Of a stretch of 60,182 nucleotides of DNA, positions 7,786 through 15,970 are shown in pieces. This DNA is from Blautia glucerasea (GTDB lineage Bacteria > Bacillota > Clostridia > Lachnospirales > Lachnospiraceae): positions 1 through 60,182 of the forward strand of contig NZ_JAJBMO010000024.1 of assembly GCF_020537505.1 (NCBI RefSeq), given 5' to 3'. Below the pieces are notes generated by a model. That model did not search any database, was not told where the DNA came from, and saw only the letters and a program-made list of their open reading frames with translations. Made by a program: the position numbers and the translations under genes. The number at the start of each line of letters is the position of its first letter. Within the stretch, counting starts at the first letter, position 1.

Positions 7786-8634
7786 TTATTTTGCAATATA
7801 CAAAACACCTAACGTGCCAGGTCCACAATGACTTGATATAACACCACCTGCCCTGGTTTCCAATATCTCATCAAAAACGCCAAGCTCTTCCAGATAAGCC
7901 CGCACTTTCTCTACAGTTTCCTCTTCACAGCCAGAATGTGTTATGAATACACGTTCTGGTCTCGCATTTTTTAAATCTTTTTCCATATCTTTAACATAGT
8001 CCATGATAACAGAATCAATTTTTCCCCGGTATTTCTTAGAAGCATTCATAACGCCATTTTCTACTACAATCCTGGGGTGCAGTTTTAAAACACCTCCAGC
8101 CATAGCCGCTACTGCATTGCAGCGTCCACCTCGGTACAAATAGGTAAGAGTATCTACCACAAAGCTTGCTCGCACATTTGGCTTTAGCCTCTCTATCTCA
8201 GAAACAATCTGGGAAGCTGTCCGGTTATTCTTTGCCATAATTGCAGCCTCTATTACAAGAAGACCGATGCCTGTAGAAAGGTTTGCAGAATCGATTACCT
8301 TTATCCTGTCAGAAGCCCCCAGCTCTTCAGCAGCAAGGCGCATCACATTTCCAGAGGTGGACATACCTGCTGAAATAGAAAAGCAGACAATTTCCCTTCC
8401 AGCCTCTACATATGGGCGAAAAAGCTCCATGGCATCTGCCAGGGCAGGAGCAGAAGTTTTAGGCGTTGTCTTATTTGCGTCAGACCAGGTATAAATCTGA
8501 TCCGGAGTAATGTTTTTTCCATCCTCATATTCCTTATCACCCAGAAGAATATGAAGCGGAAGAATGTCAATCTCATATTTTTTTAATAACTCCTGCGAAA
8601 GGTCGCAGGTACTGTCTGAAATAATTTTTACCAT
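7786..8634 (-). CDS. DegV family fatty-acid-binding protein
   Basis: A 282-residue protein with the DegV start MVKIISDSTCDLSQELLKKY, the family S(S/T)G lipid-binding signature in FSISAGMSTSGN, and YLYRGGRC plus LKLHPRIVV in the second domain. DegV proteins bind fatty acids, and some act as FakB carriers that present them to the kinase FakA for phosphorylation and membrane lipid use. GGAG lies 8 nt before the ATG. Length matches the family (about 280). The GNAT-YoaP gene lies 21 nt upstream and may be cotranscribed. No fakA is visible in the window. Confidence 0.93.
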   Translation of the reverse strand: MVKIISDSTCDLSQELLKKYEIDILPLHILLGDKEYEDGKNITPDQIYTWSDANKTTPKTSAPALADAMELFRPYVEAGREIVCFSISAGMSTSGNVMRLAAEELGASDRIKVIDSANLSTGIGLLVIEAAIMAKNNRTASQIVSEIERLKPNVRASFVVDTLTYLYRGGRCNAVAAMAGGVLKLHPRIVVENGVMNASKKYRGKIDSVIMDYVKDMEKDLKNARPERVFITHSGCEEETVEKVRAYLEELGVFDEILETRAGGVISSHCGPGTLGVLYIAK

Positions 8635-8655
8635 ATTCGTTTCTCCTCTGCCAAC

Positions 8656-9411
8656 TCATTTTCTATCAGATTCCCGGCCTGCAAGAGCCAGAAATTTTTT
8701 ATCAGACTGTATTCCCTGTGTCAGAAACCTTCCATCTCTGAATAGCGCATACGTTGTCACCGGTGCCGGAACGTTCTGTGCAGCTTCTCTGCTTGTAACA
8801 TGAATTACCTTTAAAGAAATATTGTGTTCTTTTGCCACTTCCACTACACGGGGCACCCAGTAACAGGTAAAAGGACATTGATCTGTATAATAGAGAACAA
8901 ATCCTTTCTCTTCTACTTTCGGGTGTCTTGCACATTCTTTGAATTTTGGCGGCTCAGTATCTGTGTCAAATGGTAAATACATAAGATTGATTCCGCAGTC
9001 CGAAGTATCTGCAACAGAAAATCCCTTAAATTTTAAATATTTCGGGTCTGCCAGAAATTCTTTTTTTCGTCCTTCTGAAGACAGAATACAGATTCCCTTT
9101 TTCCCTTGTTCTTTTGTATCACGAATGCATTCATTCAGCAAATCATTGGAATAGCCGTGTCCTTTCATGGAACCGGAAACCCATAAGCAGTTAATGTATA
9201 TATATCCGTCTGCATCAATGGGCACCCAGGCATTCTCAGCAGGAATATATTCAATAAAACACTTTCCGCGCTCTGCACTCCGATAAAAAACCAGTCCTTC
9301 TTCAAAACGCTGTTTTAACCACTCTTTTTTTACGATACTGTTTTTTCCTGACATAGCACAGCAGATATGTTCCTTATCAATGTTTTCTTTTGTAATTCTA
9401 ATATAATGCAT
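8656..9411 (-). CDS. GNAT acetyltransferase with C-terminal YoaP-like domain
   Basis: About 251 residues from ATG 9411 (MHYIRITKENIDKEHICCAM). The N-terminal 150 hold a GNAT fold with the acetyl-CoA loop VSGSMKGHGYSNDLLNECI. The C-terminal 100 or so match the YoaP region (FVLYYTDQCPFTCYW, then VTTYALFRDGRFLTQGI), a thioredoxin-like extension with a CPFTC cysteine pair. Substrate unknown. A frame extending to 9504 lacks a convincing ribosome site. A second, broken paralogue lies at 35888-36490, about 75-80% identical over the shared part by eye. Confidence 0.85.
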   Translation of the reverse strand: MHYIRITKENIDKEHICCAMSGKNSIVKKEWLKQRFEEGLVFYRSAERGKCFIEYIPAENAWVPIDADGYIYINCLWVSGSMKGHGYSNDLLNECIRDTKEQGKKGICILSSEGRKKEFLADPKYLKFKGFSVADTSDCGINLMYLPFDTDTEPPKFKECARHPKVEEKGFVLYYTDQCPFTCYWVPRVVEVAKEHNISLKVIHVTSREAAQNVPAPVTTYALFRDGRFLTQGIQSDKKFLALAGRESDRK

Positions 9412-9651
9412 TGTCTCGCTTCTATCCTTTCCAGGTAATACAATTACAATTTTCTCCAAAGTCTGTTTGGATTTACTATACCACTTTATTAAGATTGGGT
9501 ACATTGAAATTTACAGAACAAAAAACTGCGGAAATAAAAAGCATTTCCCGATTTCATTTCTGATTTCGAAAAACGCTTTATCCATTTCTTCCTCCGTATT
9601 TCACATACCATATCATATACGACATGTTTTTTCCAAAGTCTATTAGATTTA

Positions 9652-10698
9652 CTACTCACATCTGTTTTCTTTTGACATCCCCCAATAAAACACAGCGCAA
9701 AATACCAGAGCAAAAACAACACCAAATACATTCTGAATCACTCTGAGGCTGACTGCACCCTTTAATCCATAACTCTCTGCAGCGATAGCCAAAGCGCCAA
9801 ATGTATTAAATACAGCCTGCCAGCCATATTTTGCGGAAAATCCTACACCGATTCCGCCAAGGATTCCTATATATGCATAGATGGATGACGGAAGCAGGAA
9901 ATACAATGCTGTAAAACAAAGAACTCCTGCAATATTTCCCACAATTCTTTTCTTCACTCTGTACTGCATGTCTTCCATAAACGGTAAGATTGCTGACATA
10001 GCTGCAATACCTGCCCACATTGCACGTGGCATTTTAAAAAGCTCTGCAATACAAAGTACAGCCGGTACACACAGGATCTGGCATAACTGCCATTTTGTCC
10101 TGGAAGAAGAGAGATCAAATTCCTGCAGTACATCCTGTATCTTTCTTTTATAAACCTGGTTTCTGTGATTTCGATAAAATACCAGACAGGTAAGTACAGC
10201 TCCTACTGCCATTCCCACCAGTCTCATTTCGTAGCTTTTTCCTGTTACATCATATCCATATAGCAACAGATATCCAAGAACGAGTGTGGACTGATTAAAC
10301 ATAAATGGATTATGACAGCCGAACAGAATCAGCACTGCCAATGCAGCAATATTTAACAGCATTCCCGGTATCGGGGAAAGCTGATTTGCCAGATGTGGAC
10401 ACACTGTCATAACTGCGAAAAACAAAGCCAAAAGTATGGTAGACTGTCCAGTATGGATTCCGAGATCGGCATTTCGAAATACCATAAGACATAATAAGAC
10501 AACGACTCCTACAATACTGTTCTCATTTCCAAGCAGAATACTGAAAATAGTAACAAATAAAAAACAAAATGCCATCGTGACCGCTACCTTCGCCATATAT
10601 ACAAACAGATGATATATTTTTTCTTTTGCGGTCTCACTTTTTTTCAGCAGGTCTTTTGAACCTGCCTGATTCAACTGAAGTTCCTGATAAAATGTCAT
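9652..10698 (-). CDS. FUSC-family membrane protein (aromatic-acid exporter-like)
   Basis: About 348 residues from ATG 10698, with GGAGG 7 nt upstream (an ATG 39 nt earlier has no such site). Two blocks of hydrophobic helices (about residues 30-180 and 210-340) flank a charged middle section (YRNHRNQVYKRKIQDVLQEF). This is the duplicated half-repeat layout of FUSC/YccS-type transporters, linked to efflux of aromatic acids or fusaric acid. It follows the kdpE-like gene by about 80 nt on the same strand and may be read through from that operon. Substrate unknown. Confidence 0.75.
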   Translation of the reverse strand: MTFYQELQLNQAGSKDLLKKSETAKEKIYHLFVYMAKVAVTMAFCFLFVTIFSILLGNENSIVGVVVLLCLMVFRNADLGIHTGQSTILLALFFAVMTVCPHLANQLSPIPGMLLNIAALAVLILFGCHNPFMFNQSTLVLGYLLLYGYDVTGKSYEMRLVGMAVGAVLTCLVFYRNHRNQVYKRKIQDVLQEFDLSSSRTKWQLCQILCVPAVLCIAELFKMPRAMWAGIAAMSAILPFMEDMQYRVKKRIVGNIAGVLCFTALYFLLPSSIYAYIGILGGIGVGFSAKYGWQAVFNTFGALAIAAESYGLKGAVSLRVIQNVFGVVFALVFCAVFYWGMSKENRCE

Positions 10699-10777
10699 AT
10701 AGCACCTCCGCTTTTTTGTAAATAGGCATTTTATCACAAACAGGAAGATAATTCAAGAATGATTTTTAAGAGAATAA

Positions 10778-11497
10778 TTACCTGGCCAGACCATTGCTTT
10801 CAATTCTGATCATACGATACCCAATTCCAATATGCGTCTGGATGTATTGCACACCATTTTTTTCTGGCTCCAGTTTTTTTCGCAGTGTTGCCATAAAAAC
10901 ACGGAGGGAAGCAACGTCATTTTCAGAACACCGCCCCCAGATCTGCTGGGTAATAAATGTATGTGTCAATACTTTTCCCGCATTACGGGATAAAAGGCAG
11001 AGCAGCTTATACTCAATAGGAGTCAGATGTAATTCTTCACCCTTCAGATATGCACAGCCAGCCGAATAATCGATCTCTAATTCACCATTTTTAAAAACAG
11101 ATGTTTCCTGCTGTTCTCCGGGCTGCGTTATTGCAAGTCTCCTTTGCGCAACACGAATACGCGCAAGCAATTCCTCTACAGAAAACGGTTTCGTAATATA
11201 ATCATCTGCACCAGCGTCCAGTGCTTCAATTTTATCTGTATCCTCACTTCTGGCACTGATCACAATAATCGGCATGTTCGACCAGGTACGGATTTTCTTT
11301 ATTACTTCTACTCCTTCCATATCAGGAAGCCCGAGATCCAGAAGGACAATATCCGGATGATGAGAAGATGCTTCCAAAATGGCCGAAGAGCCGTTTTCTG
11401 CTGCCAGATATTTATAGTCATGTGTCTTTAGTGTCGTAACAATCAGGTTTCTTATAGGTCTGTCATCCTCAACCACCAGAATTAATGTTTTATTCAT
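10778..11497 (-). CDS. kdpE: OmpR-family response regulator, KdpE-like
   Basis: A 239-residue protein. The receiver domain starts LILVVEDDRPIRNLIVTTLK, with phosphoacceptor Asp in DIVLLDLGLPDMEG, Thr/Ser in IVISARSE and Lys in DDYITKPFS. The C-terminal winged helix ends EKNGVQYIQTHIGIGYRM. The LVVEDDxxIRNLI start and the partner kinase point to KdpE, which controls potassium uptake. Its ATG overlaps the kinase stop by 8 nt, so translation is coupled. Here the upstream genes are Ktr/Trk-type rather than kdpFABC, so its target is probably this operon or another potassium system. Confidence 0.85.
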   Translation of the reverse strand: MNKTLILVVEDDRPIRNLIVTTLKTHDYKYLAAENGSSAILEASSHHPDIVLLDLGLPDMEGVEVIKKIRTWSNMPIIVISARSEDTDKIEALDAGADDYITKPFSVEELLARIRVAQRRLAITQPGEQQETSVFKNGELEIDYSAGCAYLKGEELHLTPIEYKLLCLLSRNAGKVLTHTFITQQIWGRCSENDVASLRVFMATLRKKLEPEKNGVQYIQTHIGIGYRMIRIESNGLAR

Positions 11498-13127
11498 TCA
11501 ATGTCACCTCACTTAAGGGTAAAGTAAAAGTAAAATTACATCCATGGGGATCATGGTCCGTCAGAATCAGGGTTCCGTCATGGGCTTCTATAATAGAGTG
11601 ACAAAGCGCCAGCCCCAGTCCCAGACTTCGGTGACTATCCGCAACTGTTGTTTTGCCGGTATAAAACATCTGGAAAATATGCGGTTTCATTTCTTCCGGA
11701 ATCCCAGGTCCATTATCCTCCACGCTTATCTGCGCTTTTCCATCTGTTTTAGTTCCCCGGATTCTGATTACAGTACCTGGCGGCGTATATTTTATGGCAT
11801 TGTCAATTAAATTTACCAGAACCTGTATAATAAGGCGGACATCCATACGTGCAAGAACAAGTTCTTCACAGTCAGTTACGATTTTATAATCGTCATGCTT
11901 CCGGCTGATATGCCGCAGAGCCTCTGCGATCACCTCATCTAACAGCTGATCTGTAAATTTGAATTTCAGTCTTCCATCATTTAGCCTGGTAATGGAAAGC
12001 AGATTCTCCACAACTCCGATCAGCCATTCAGAATCATCATAAATATCCGTATAGATCTGATGCTTTGTAGCTTCATCCAGCCGTTCACTGTTGCTAAGAA
12101 GCATATCTGCATTACCTGAAATGGAGCAAAGAGGAGTTCGAAGATCATGGGAAATTGCCCGAAGAAGATCTGCCCGCAGCTGTTCGTTTTTGGCTATCAC
12201 TGCATTTTTTTCTTTTTCCATGGCATTTTTGGCATTTTCCATTGAAAGTGCACATTCATTTATCACGGACAGCAGGATACTGTATTCAAAAGAGTCCAGT
12301 GTTTCTTTCTGCAGCGGTATTCCTATTACACCGTAAACATTGTTCCCGCTCCGAATTGCCAGATATAAGCATTTGGCATGTGGAAAATGATGTGTGGATG
12401 CACCGGCACGCTGTCTGTTTTCATAGGCCCATCTGGCTATCTTCTGTTCTTCAGGTGTTAAAAAATCTTCCGCGTCCTCTCTTTCCTCACCGGAAAAAAG
12501 CTTTCCCGCTGATAAAGCTCCGTTTTCTACTACATATGCTGTAATATTGCGGTTTAGCAGACGAAGAAGCTGTGTACAGGTGACATCAAGAATTTCTCTC
12601 TCTCCTTTAGCCTTTTGCAGCAAACGGTCTGTATCAAACAGAATCTGTGTACGAAAGGCAAGCTGTGTAGAAAGCTTTGCATGTGTTTTCAGCTTCGCCG
12701 CAAGTGCCCCAGTAAGTACGGATGAAATTAGCATTATGAAAAAGGTCACCGGATAACCCACCGCATAGGTCTGAAAAGACATCCTTGGTTCTGTCAGAAA
12801 AAAGCAAAATAAAAAGACACTTAAGAAAGAACCGGCCACACTGCATAGATAACCATCTGTCACAATGGAAGTAAGCAAAACTCCCAGAATGTATATGGTT
12901 ACAATATTTGTATCTGTGAAATCCAGCTTCTGAAACAGCAGACCAATCAAAGTACATACTGCAAATATAAAAACTGTCAGAAAATAATCCTTTGCAGACG
13001 GTTTTTCCATATACCATGTAAATGACCGTTTCTGATAGTTTCCTGTTTTGACCGTATCCGGAATAATATGGATATCAATATCCGGTTCATCTGTTTTTTT
13101 ATTATCCTCTTCAATTCCCAGACTCAT
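11490..13127 (-). CDS. kdpD: KdpD-like sensor histidine kinase (DUF4118, short form)
   Basis: About 545 residues from ATG 13127 (MSLGIEEDNKKTDEPDIDI; AAGGGG upstream; longer starts overlap the small gene upstream). Four membrane helices of the DUF4118 type (about residues 50-150) are followed by a GAF-like region, a HisKA box SHDLRTPLCSISGNADM with the phosphorylated His, and an HATPase domain (NLIDNAIKYT, DNGPGIPEE, LGLGLALC). The large N-terminal KdpD and USP domains of E. coli KdpD are absent, as in many Firmicutes. It phosphorylates the overlapping KdpE-like regulator, presumably in response to potassium or ionic stress. Confidence 0.87.
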   Translation of the reverse strand: MSLGIEEDNKKTDEPDIDIHIIPDTVKTGNYQKRSFTWYMEKPSAKDYFLTVFIFAVCTLIGLLFQKLDFTDTNIVTIYILGVLLTSIVTDGYLCSVAGSFLSVFLFCFFLTEPRMSFQTYAVGYPVTFFIMLISSVLTGALAAKLKTHAKLSTQLAFRTQILFDTDRLLQKAKGEREILDVTCTQLLRLLNRNITAYVVENGALSAGKLFSGEEREDAEDFLTPEEQKIARWAYENRQRAGASTHHFPHAKCLYLAIRSGNNVYGVIGIPLQKETLDSFEYSILLSVINECALSMENAKNAMEKEKNAVIAKNEQLRADLLRAISHDLRTPLCSISGNADMLLSNSERLDEATKHQIYTDIYDDSEWLIGVVENLLSITRLNDGRLKFKFTDQLLDEVIAEALRHISRKHDDYKIVTDCEELVLARMDVRLIIQVLVNLIDNAIKYTPPGTVIRIRGTKTDGKAQISVEDNGPGIPEEMKPHIFQMFYTGKTTVADSHRSLGLGLALCHSIIEAHDGTLILTDHDPHGCNFTFTLPLSEVTLNE

Positions 13128-13164
13128 CCTGCCAGTCCCCTTTTCTGCCGTTTTTGCAATTATA

Positions 13165-13440
13165 TCATGCGACTGTATTATGGTCAAAATCCTTTTTTTC
13201 ATACCCGGACTGTCCATCAAAAATTATAATTTCAGCTTCCTTATATTCAATTTTACACTCATGAATCTCTCTTAACAATTCTTCATCCGAAAGAGTATTC
13301 AAAAACAATATCTTCGATGACTGCTGTTTTTCTTCCGTATTTTCCTGAATTTCGCCCCAAAACTGATCTGCTTTATTTGCAATATAAAATCCAAGTCCAA
13401 ACAAACAAAATACAGTAACAGCCAATATTCCTTCTGCCAT
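13165..13440 (-). CDS. Small single-span membrane protein between ktrA and kdpD
   Basis: 91 residues from ATG 13440 with GAGGTGAAG upstream. Residues 1-20 (MAEGILAVTVFCLFGLGFYI) form one transmembrane helix. The rest is polar and acidic and likely cytoplasmic (SKILFLNTLSDEELLREIHE, then EAEIIIFDGQSG). It lies 38 nt after the TrkA-like gene and 37 nt before kdpD on the same strand, so it is part of the potassium operon. I do not recognise the family. It could be an accessory subunit of the channel or a link to the kinase (inference from position only). Confidence 0.7.
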   Translation of the reverse strand: MAEGILAVTVFCLFGLGFYIANKADQFWGEIQENTEEKQQSSKILFLNTLSDEELLREIHECKIEYKEAEIIIFDGQSGYEKKDFDHNTVA

Positions 13441-13478
13441 TGTCTTCACCTCTATAGCAGCCTCTTCATAACAAATGA

Positions 13479-14126
13479 CTATATTCGGAAACATTTCTGA
13501 AGGGCTCTGTATTCCCCTAATACCAGTAATTTATGATTCTCTTCAAAATACGTATCCGGTGAAATTGCAATACCAAATTCTCCTTCATTTTTTACTGCCA
13601 GAATATTAATATTGTAGCGTTTTCTGATATCCAGTTCTCCTACTGTTTTTCCAACCCATTCTTCTGGAACTTCCACTTCAAAAATCGCATGGGATGCATC
13701 CACCTCCATATAGTCGAGGATATGATCATCTGTGTAACGGATCGAGGCCCACTTTGCAACCTGCTTTTCCGGATAAACCACTTTATCCGCACCATTGCGC
13801 AAAAGGAATTTTTCCTGAACATCACGCTCAGCCCTGGATATCACCAGTTTCGCTCCCAGTTCTTTCAGAAGAGAAGTTGTTTCAAGAGAATTCTGAAAGC
13901 TTCCTCCAATGGTTACAAAACAGATATCGTAATTTCCTATTCCAAGGGAACGCAAAAATTCAGCATTGGTGCTGTCACCAATCTGCGCATTGGTCACAAA
14001 TGGTAATGCTTTATCTACTCTCTCCTCATTCCAGTCAACTGCCATAATTTCATGTCCCAGCTGATTCAGCTGCATAGCAATATGTCTTCCAAATCTTCCA
14101 AGTCCAATAAGCAATACATTTTTCAT
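13479..14126 (-). CDS. ktrA: TrkA/KtrA-type potassium channel gating subunit (RCK)
   Basis: A 215-residue protein. The N-terminal RCK domain has the Rossmann signature LIGLGRFGRHIAMQL and a downstream acid in MAVDWNEERVDKAL, binding NAD(H)/ATP. The C-terminal TrkA_C domain covers about residues 140-215 (VGKTVGELDIRKRYNINILA). Such proteins form an octameric ring that gates the KtrB membrane subunit. It lies 18 nt after the KtrB gene. TrkA_C domains often bind c-di-AMP, but no ligand residues can be judged by eye. Length agrees with KtrA (about 220). Confidence 0.92.
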   Translation of the reverse strand: MKNVLLIGLGRFGRHIAMQLNQLGHEIMAVDWNEERVDKALPFVTNAQIGDSTNAEFLRSLGIGNYDICFVTIGGSFQNSLETTSLLKELGAKLVISRAERDVQEKFLLRNGADKVVYPEKQVAKWASIRYTDDHILDYMEVDASHAIFEVEVPEEWVGKTVGELDIRKRYNINILAVKNEGEFGIAISPDTYFEENHKLLVLGEYRALQKCFRI

Positions 14127-14144
14127 AATTATATTTTCTCCTTC

Positions 14145-15482
14145 TTATCCAACTGTTATTTTCTCCAGAGGCAGTTTTGCATTTCCCCTGTTTCTTCTTG
14201 AAAGCACCGCATAAATCAGAGTCAGACCACCTACACGCCCCAGATACATCAGTATAATCAGCACAATTTGCGAAAACATATGAAGCTTCGGTGTAATTCC
14301 CAGTGTGAGTCCTACTGTTCCCACAGCTGAAGCAGCTTCATACAGGCAGTCTAAAAGAGGAAGCTCTTCATATACACTGATTGCAAGTCCGCCACAAAAA
14401 AATAACGTAAAATAAAGCATAGCGATTGTCGCCGCATTTTTTATCACATGATATTCCAGCCTCCTGCCAAAAGCCCCTGCATTTTCCTGGCTTCGGAATG
14501 TAGCAATTGCATTTAACAAAAGAACTGTAAACGTTGTGGTTTTCATTCCACCAGCTGTAGAACCAGGTGAACCGCCAATCAGCATTAACAATATCATAAC
14601 TGCTTTTGAGGCTTCACTCATCTTTGAAATATCAATCGTGTTAAATCCGGCAGTTCTTGTAGTTACCGATTGGAACGCCGCAGCTAATAAGCGATTCCCT
14701 GCGGATAGATTTTTCAAATCACAGATGAAGAAAAAAATGATCGGAATTAAAATCAGGCATGCGGTAGTCACAAGGATAATCTTGCTTTGCATGCGATAAC
14801 GTTTAAACTTCAGTTTGTTGGTATAAATATCGTCCCAGGTGAGAAAACCGATTCCCCCTATGATGATCAGAAGCATAATCACTACATTTACAAGAACATT
14901 TGCAGAATACCCGGTCAGGGAAGGAAAAGGATCGGCAGATGTTCCAAGAATATCAAAGCCAGCATTACAAAAAGCGGAAATAGAATGAAAGACTGACAGC
15001 CAGATTCCCTTTCCCTTGTAATCCCATAAAAAAACCGGCAGCAGTAACAATGCCCCTGCAGCTTCAATCAAAAATGTCCCCTTTAAAATAAATCTTGTCA
15101 ATCTGACGATTCCGCCAACCTTAGGCGCGGAAATCGCATCCTGCAGGGTACTTCTCTGCATAAGGGATATTTTTTTACCGGAAAGAAGGGAAACAGATGC
15201 AGCCACCGTTACCACTCCAAGTCCGCCTATTTGTATAAGTACAAGAATAATTGTCTGTCCTGCCAGAGACCAGTAGCTTCCGGTATCCTTTACAACAAGC
15301 CCGGTTACACATACCGCCGAAGTGGCTGTAAAAAGAGCCTCATGAAATGGAGTTGGTATTCTATCTACAGATGAAAAGGGAAGCATTAAAAGAATGCTTC
15401 CCAAAAGGATCACTCCTGCAAATCCCAGAATTATTAGCTGAAAAGATGTCAGATGTTTTTTCTTATATGATTTTTCCGTCAT
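14145..15482 (-). CDS. ktrB: TrkH/KtrB-type potassium uptake channel subunit
   Basis: A 445-residue protein with about ten hydrophobic helices and the four selectivity-filter loops of the Trk/Ktr superfamily: TSAVCVTGLV, ISAFCNAGFD, TTRTAGFN and SAVGTVGLTLGI. These line the potassium pathway across the membrane. It is the first gene of an operon with ktrA, a small membrane protein, kdpD and kdpE. The 130 nt upstream (15483-15615) contain no recognisable c-di-AMP (ydaO) riboswitch. Length matches KtrB (about 445-450) rather than TrkH (about 480). Confidence 0.92.
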   Translation of the reverse strand: MTEKSYKKKHLTSFQLIILGFAGVILLGSILLMLPFSSVDRIPTPFHEALFTATSAVCVTGLVVKDTGSYWSLAGQTIILVLIQIGGLGVVTVAASVSLLSGKKISLMQRSTLQDAISAPKVGGIVRLTRFILKGTFLIEAAGALLLLPVFLWDYKGKGIWLSVFHSISAFCNAGFDILGTSADPFPSLTGYSANVLVNVVIMLLIIIGGIGFLTWDDIYTNKLKFKRYRMQSKIILVTTACLILIPIIFFFICDLKNLSAGNRLLAAAFQSVTTRTAGFNTIDISKMSEASKAVMILLMLIGGSPGSTAGGMKTTTFTVLLLNAIATFRSQENAGAFGRRLEYHVIKNAATIAMLYFTLFFCGGLAISVYEELPLLDCLYEAASAVGTVGLTLGITPKLHMFSQIVLIILMYLGRVGGLTLIYAVLSRRNRGNAKLPLEKITVG

Positions 15483-15615
15483 AAACGATCAGAACTCCTT
15501 AAGAATAATTACTTTTTTGTTGCACTCATTATATATAATTGCCTTTAAAGATGGCATAAGAGTATCTGATTCCGTATTAAGATTGTATAAAGATGTGAAA
15601 AAATTAGATCTGATA

Positions 15616-15751
15616 TTACTCTGCTTTTGACTTTGCCCTGGCAGGAATATCTCCCACTCCATTTAAAACCATAGTTGGACGATATGCATACATTTTAAGT
15701 GTATCCCTCGTCGAGCACCCGGAAAGGACCAGTACTGTAGACATACCGCTT
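15616..15751 (-). pseudogene. HAD-IIA (NagD-like) phosphatase, C-terminal fragment
   Basis: The frame ending at 15616 reads ESGMSTVLVLSGCSTRDTLK, MYAYRPTMVLNGVGDIPARA, ending KSKAE. This is the conserved end of HAD-IIA sugar or nucleotide phosphatases (SxLVLSGxST..., then YRPxxVLNGVGDI). The upstream three quarters, including the catalytic Asp motif, are missing. At about 15750 the sequence switches, in another frame, to a FUSC fragment, so this is a deletion junction. It may contain the transcription end of the pflB operon. Confidence 0.7.
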
Positions 15752-15962
15752 TCTGACTTCCTACCCCGTATACCGCACCAATCAGTGCAAAACAGGGATT
15801 TCGCCCGTCCAAAGGATATTTATAAATAATAGATGTAACCAATACTACCAGAGCTGTACGCCACATACGTTCTGTCAGACGAGGCGATTTGAAGTTTTTC
15901 AACGGCGTAAGCTGCCATTTGTTTTTCACTTCTGCTCTGTCCAGCATTTCCTGTGGTCCCAT
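15752..15962 (-). pseudogene. FUSC-type membrane protein, N-terminal fragment
   Basis: From about 15962 the frame reads KNKWQLTPLKNFKSPRLTER, then TALVVLVTSIIYKYPLDGRN and PCFALIGAVYGVGS. It begins like FUSC / aromatic acid exporter proteins (first helix, then the YPLxGRNPxFALIGAVYGVG loop). Homology stops at the junction with the HAD-IIA fragment, and the frame runs on meaninglessly to 15663. No ribosome site is evident. It sits directly downstream of pflB. Confidence 0.6.
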
Positions 15963-15970
15963 AATATTAT

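Noticed and set aside
5229..9651. CRISPR array expected near cas3
   Set aside because: No regularly spaced repeats found on either side of cas3; only unrelated genes and AT-rich gaps.
9489..9731. 80-codon minus frame overlapping the FUSC 3' end
   Set aside because: No ribosome site or family; overlaps the end of an established gene in another frame.
12155..12544. Plus-strand frame opposite kdpD
   Set aside because: Shadow of the kinase gene; composition rich in His, Cys, Phe and Leu, no ribosome site.
15483..15615. c-di-AMP (ydaO) riboswitch upstream of the potassium operon
   Set aside because: The 133-nt gap is AT-rich and lacks the conserved G-rich blocks and length of that riboswitch.
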